A stretch of 46,306 nucleotides of DNA, from the NCBI GenBank assembly GCA_013823365.1, contig PNMC01000004.1, positions 1 to 46,306 on the forward strand. Reading direction: 5' to 3'. The translations under genes and the position numbers were made by a program. Below are positions 45,569 to 46,306 of the stretch, piece after piece. The notes beneath the pieces are model-generated. The model was given only the letters and a program-made list of their open reading frames with translations. It ran no database searches and had not been told where the DNA came from. The DNA is from Parvibaculum sp. GTDB lineage: Bacteria > Pseudomonadota > Alphaproteobacteria > Parvibaculales > Parvibaculaceae. Positions within the stretch are counted from its first letter, which is position 1, and each line of letters begins with the position of its first letter.

Positions 45569-46207
45569 TCAGATCGCAAGCAGCAGGGTGGCGAGATGGA
45601 GGAGCGCCGCGATCAGCGCCAGAAACAGCGGTACCCAGACAATCGGCGACGGATAGAGCCGAAGGATCGGCTGTGTCGGGAAGGAAAAAGTCTCTGCCGT
45701 GGCGGCGAACTTGAAGGCATGCGAGCCCGCAAATCTGGAGTCGATCACCAGCTCGATCATGTCGCGGCGGCTGCGGTAGCGCATGAAGCCGACAATGGTC
45801 CAGCCGGGATCGGGCGGGACGCGCCAGGCATCGACATAGCCGCCGACCTTGCGTGTAACGATAGCCGGATGTCCGCCCCGGCGGATGAGCGCCCGCGTGA
45901 AAGGCCCCGTATATCGCTGGAGCAGCTCGGCCGGGCGCGTGGGCACGCCCGTCTCGGGATCGGGCACCTCGCCCGGCGCGAGCCGGACCAGATTGACCAT
46001 CACGAATTCGCGCCCGTCATCGGCTTCGAGGAAACGCCGTACGGTGTCGAAATCGTTGAAACCATTGGCGCTGTGCATATCCATGGCTCTTGCCATGTAG
46101 CGTTCGATCTCATCCTTCGAAAGCGGCCCGCGCCAGTTTCGATACCAGACAAGGAAGGCGATGGCTGCCAGCACGGCGATGCCCCAGATCCAGATACCTG
46201 CGCCCAA
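45569..46207 (-). CDS. Membrane protein of unknown function
   Basis: A 212-residue protein I do not recognise. One hydrophobic segment near the N-terminus (about 5-22), a soluble middle of about 140 residues (VRRFLEADDGREFVMVNLVRL..., GFMRYRSRRDMIELVID) with a pattern like dimeric alpha/beta-barrel DUF1330-type proteins, and a long hydrophobic C-terminus (about 185-212). The start is TTG 46205-46207; GGAGGGAG lies just upstream. It is divergent from the gene that begins at 46283, with a strong inverted repeat between them. The alpha/beta-barrel comparison is tentative. Confidence 0.6.
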   Translation of the reverse strand: MGAGIWIWGIAVLAAIAFLVWYRNWRGPLSKDEIERYMARAMDMHSANGFNDFDTVRRFLEADDGREFVMVNLVRLAPGEVPDPETGVPTRPAELLQRYTGPFTRALIRRGGHPAIVTRKVGGYVDAWRVPPDPGWTIVGFMRYRSRRDMIELVIDSRFAGSHAFKFAATAETFSFPTQPILRLYPSPIVWVPLFLALIAALLHLATLLLAI

Positions 46208-46239
46208 TCGCTCCCTCCACCGCCTGCATGCGTATGCAA

Positions 46240-46268
46240 ATATAATGACACTATGAATGTCATTATAT
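46240..46268. promoter_or_regulatory. Operator-like inverted repeat at the divergent promoter
   Basis: ATATAATGACA (46240-46250) and TGTCATTATAT (46258-46268) are perfect 11-base arms around 7 bases. Each arm contains TATAAT on one strand (46241-46246 plus; 46267-46262 minus), so a bound regulator would cover likely -10 boxes of both divergent genes. A further imperfect repeat TGCAT...ATGCA lies at 46225-46238. Confidence 0.7.
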
Positions 46269-46282
46269 CAAGGGGGATTGCG

Positions 46283-46306
46283 ATGGTCCTTGTCCTGTCA
46301 TCTGAC
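46283..46306 (+). CDS. Start of an unidentified gene at the window edge
   Basis: ATG 46283 with AGGGGG about 6 bases upstream opens MVLVLSSD and runs off the window. Too short to identify. Its position next to the symmetrical operator suggests it may be a self-regulated gene or the target of a nearby repressor. Confidence 0.5.

Overview
The window reads as an ordinary, GC-rich chromosome segment of an alphaproteobacterium, probably of the Rhizobiales/Hyphomicrobiales side. The evidence is gene order and gene architecture. The order eno - ftsB - pdhA - pdhB - pdhC - lpd - lipA - ratA, the chain dusB - ntrB - ntrC - ntrY - ntrX - trkA - dat - hfq - hflX, a fused ispDF and an E1-beta subunit carrying its own lipoyl domain are all typical of that class. 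Several starts are TTG or GTG. The genus cannot be fixed from sequence reading alone; a Parvibaculum-like organism is a guess.

Layout. 1-401: end of a PadR-type regulator. 593-9791: enolase, the divisome protein FtsB, the complete pyruvate dehydrogenase complex, a PAS protein, lipoate synthase (which modifies the PDH lipoyl domains) and a START-domain protein. 9766-11912, minus strand: CinA/PncC, PgpA, IspDF. 12025-23777, plus strand: DusB, the nitrogen two-component systems NtrBC and NtrYX (separated by a good terminator), TrkA, a D-amino-acid transaminase, Hfq and HflX. 23780-27642: an inositol-monophosphatase-family enzyme, MazG, a melibiose-type symporter and a metallo-hydrolase. 27800-30829: a periplasmic PQQ-type sugar dehydrogenase followed by three tandem small exported proteins that share a PepSY-like C-terminal module. 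30890-43479: rlpA - D-Ala-D-Ala carboxypeptidase - tmk on one side and holB - metG - tatD - PhnP-like hydrolase on the other, all on the minus strand. Between tmk and holB lies about 5.4 kb with a ptxABCDE phosphite uptake/oxidation cluster (35443-39832, plus strand) and an M23/LytM-like protein (39835-40503). 43671-46207: an MmgE/PrpD-family protein and two membrane proteins of unknown function. A new plus-strand gene begins at 46283.

How it fits together. Most of the window is housekeeping. The main accessory element is the phosphite cluster: an ABC importer (PtxA ATPase, PtxB binding protein, PtxC permease), an NAD-dependent phosphite dehydrogenase (PtxD) with the known catalytic residues, and a LysR regulator (PtxE). 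It interrupts what is in many alphaproteobacteria one continuous operon, and its upstream region carries four TGTCAC-like hexamers at exact 11-bp spacing, a candidate Pho box. The LytM-like protein beside it has lost a zinc-ligand histidine. The second region of interest is the sugar dehydrogenase plus three secreted paralogues, with candidate EcfG (general stress sigma factor) promoters in front of three of the four genes. No tRNA, rRNA, CRISPR array or insertion sequence was recognised. Functional calls rest on recognised motifs and family memory, not on database searches.
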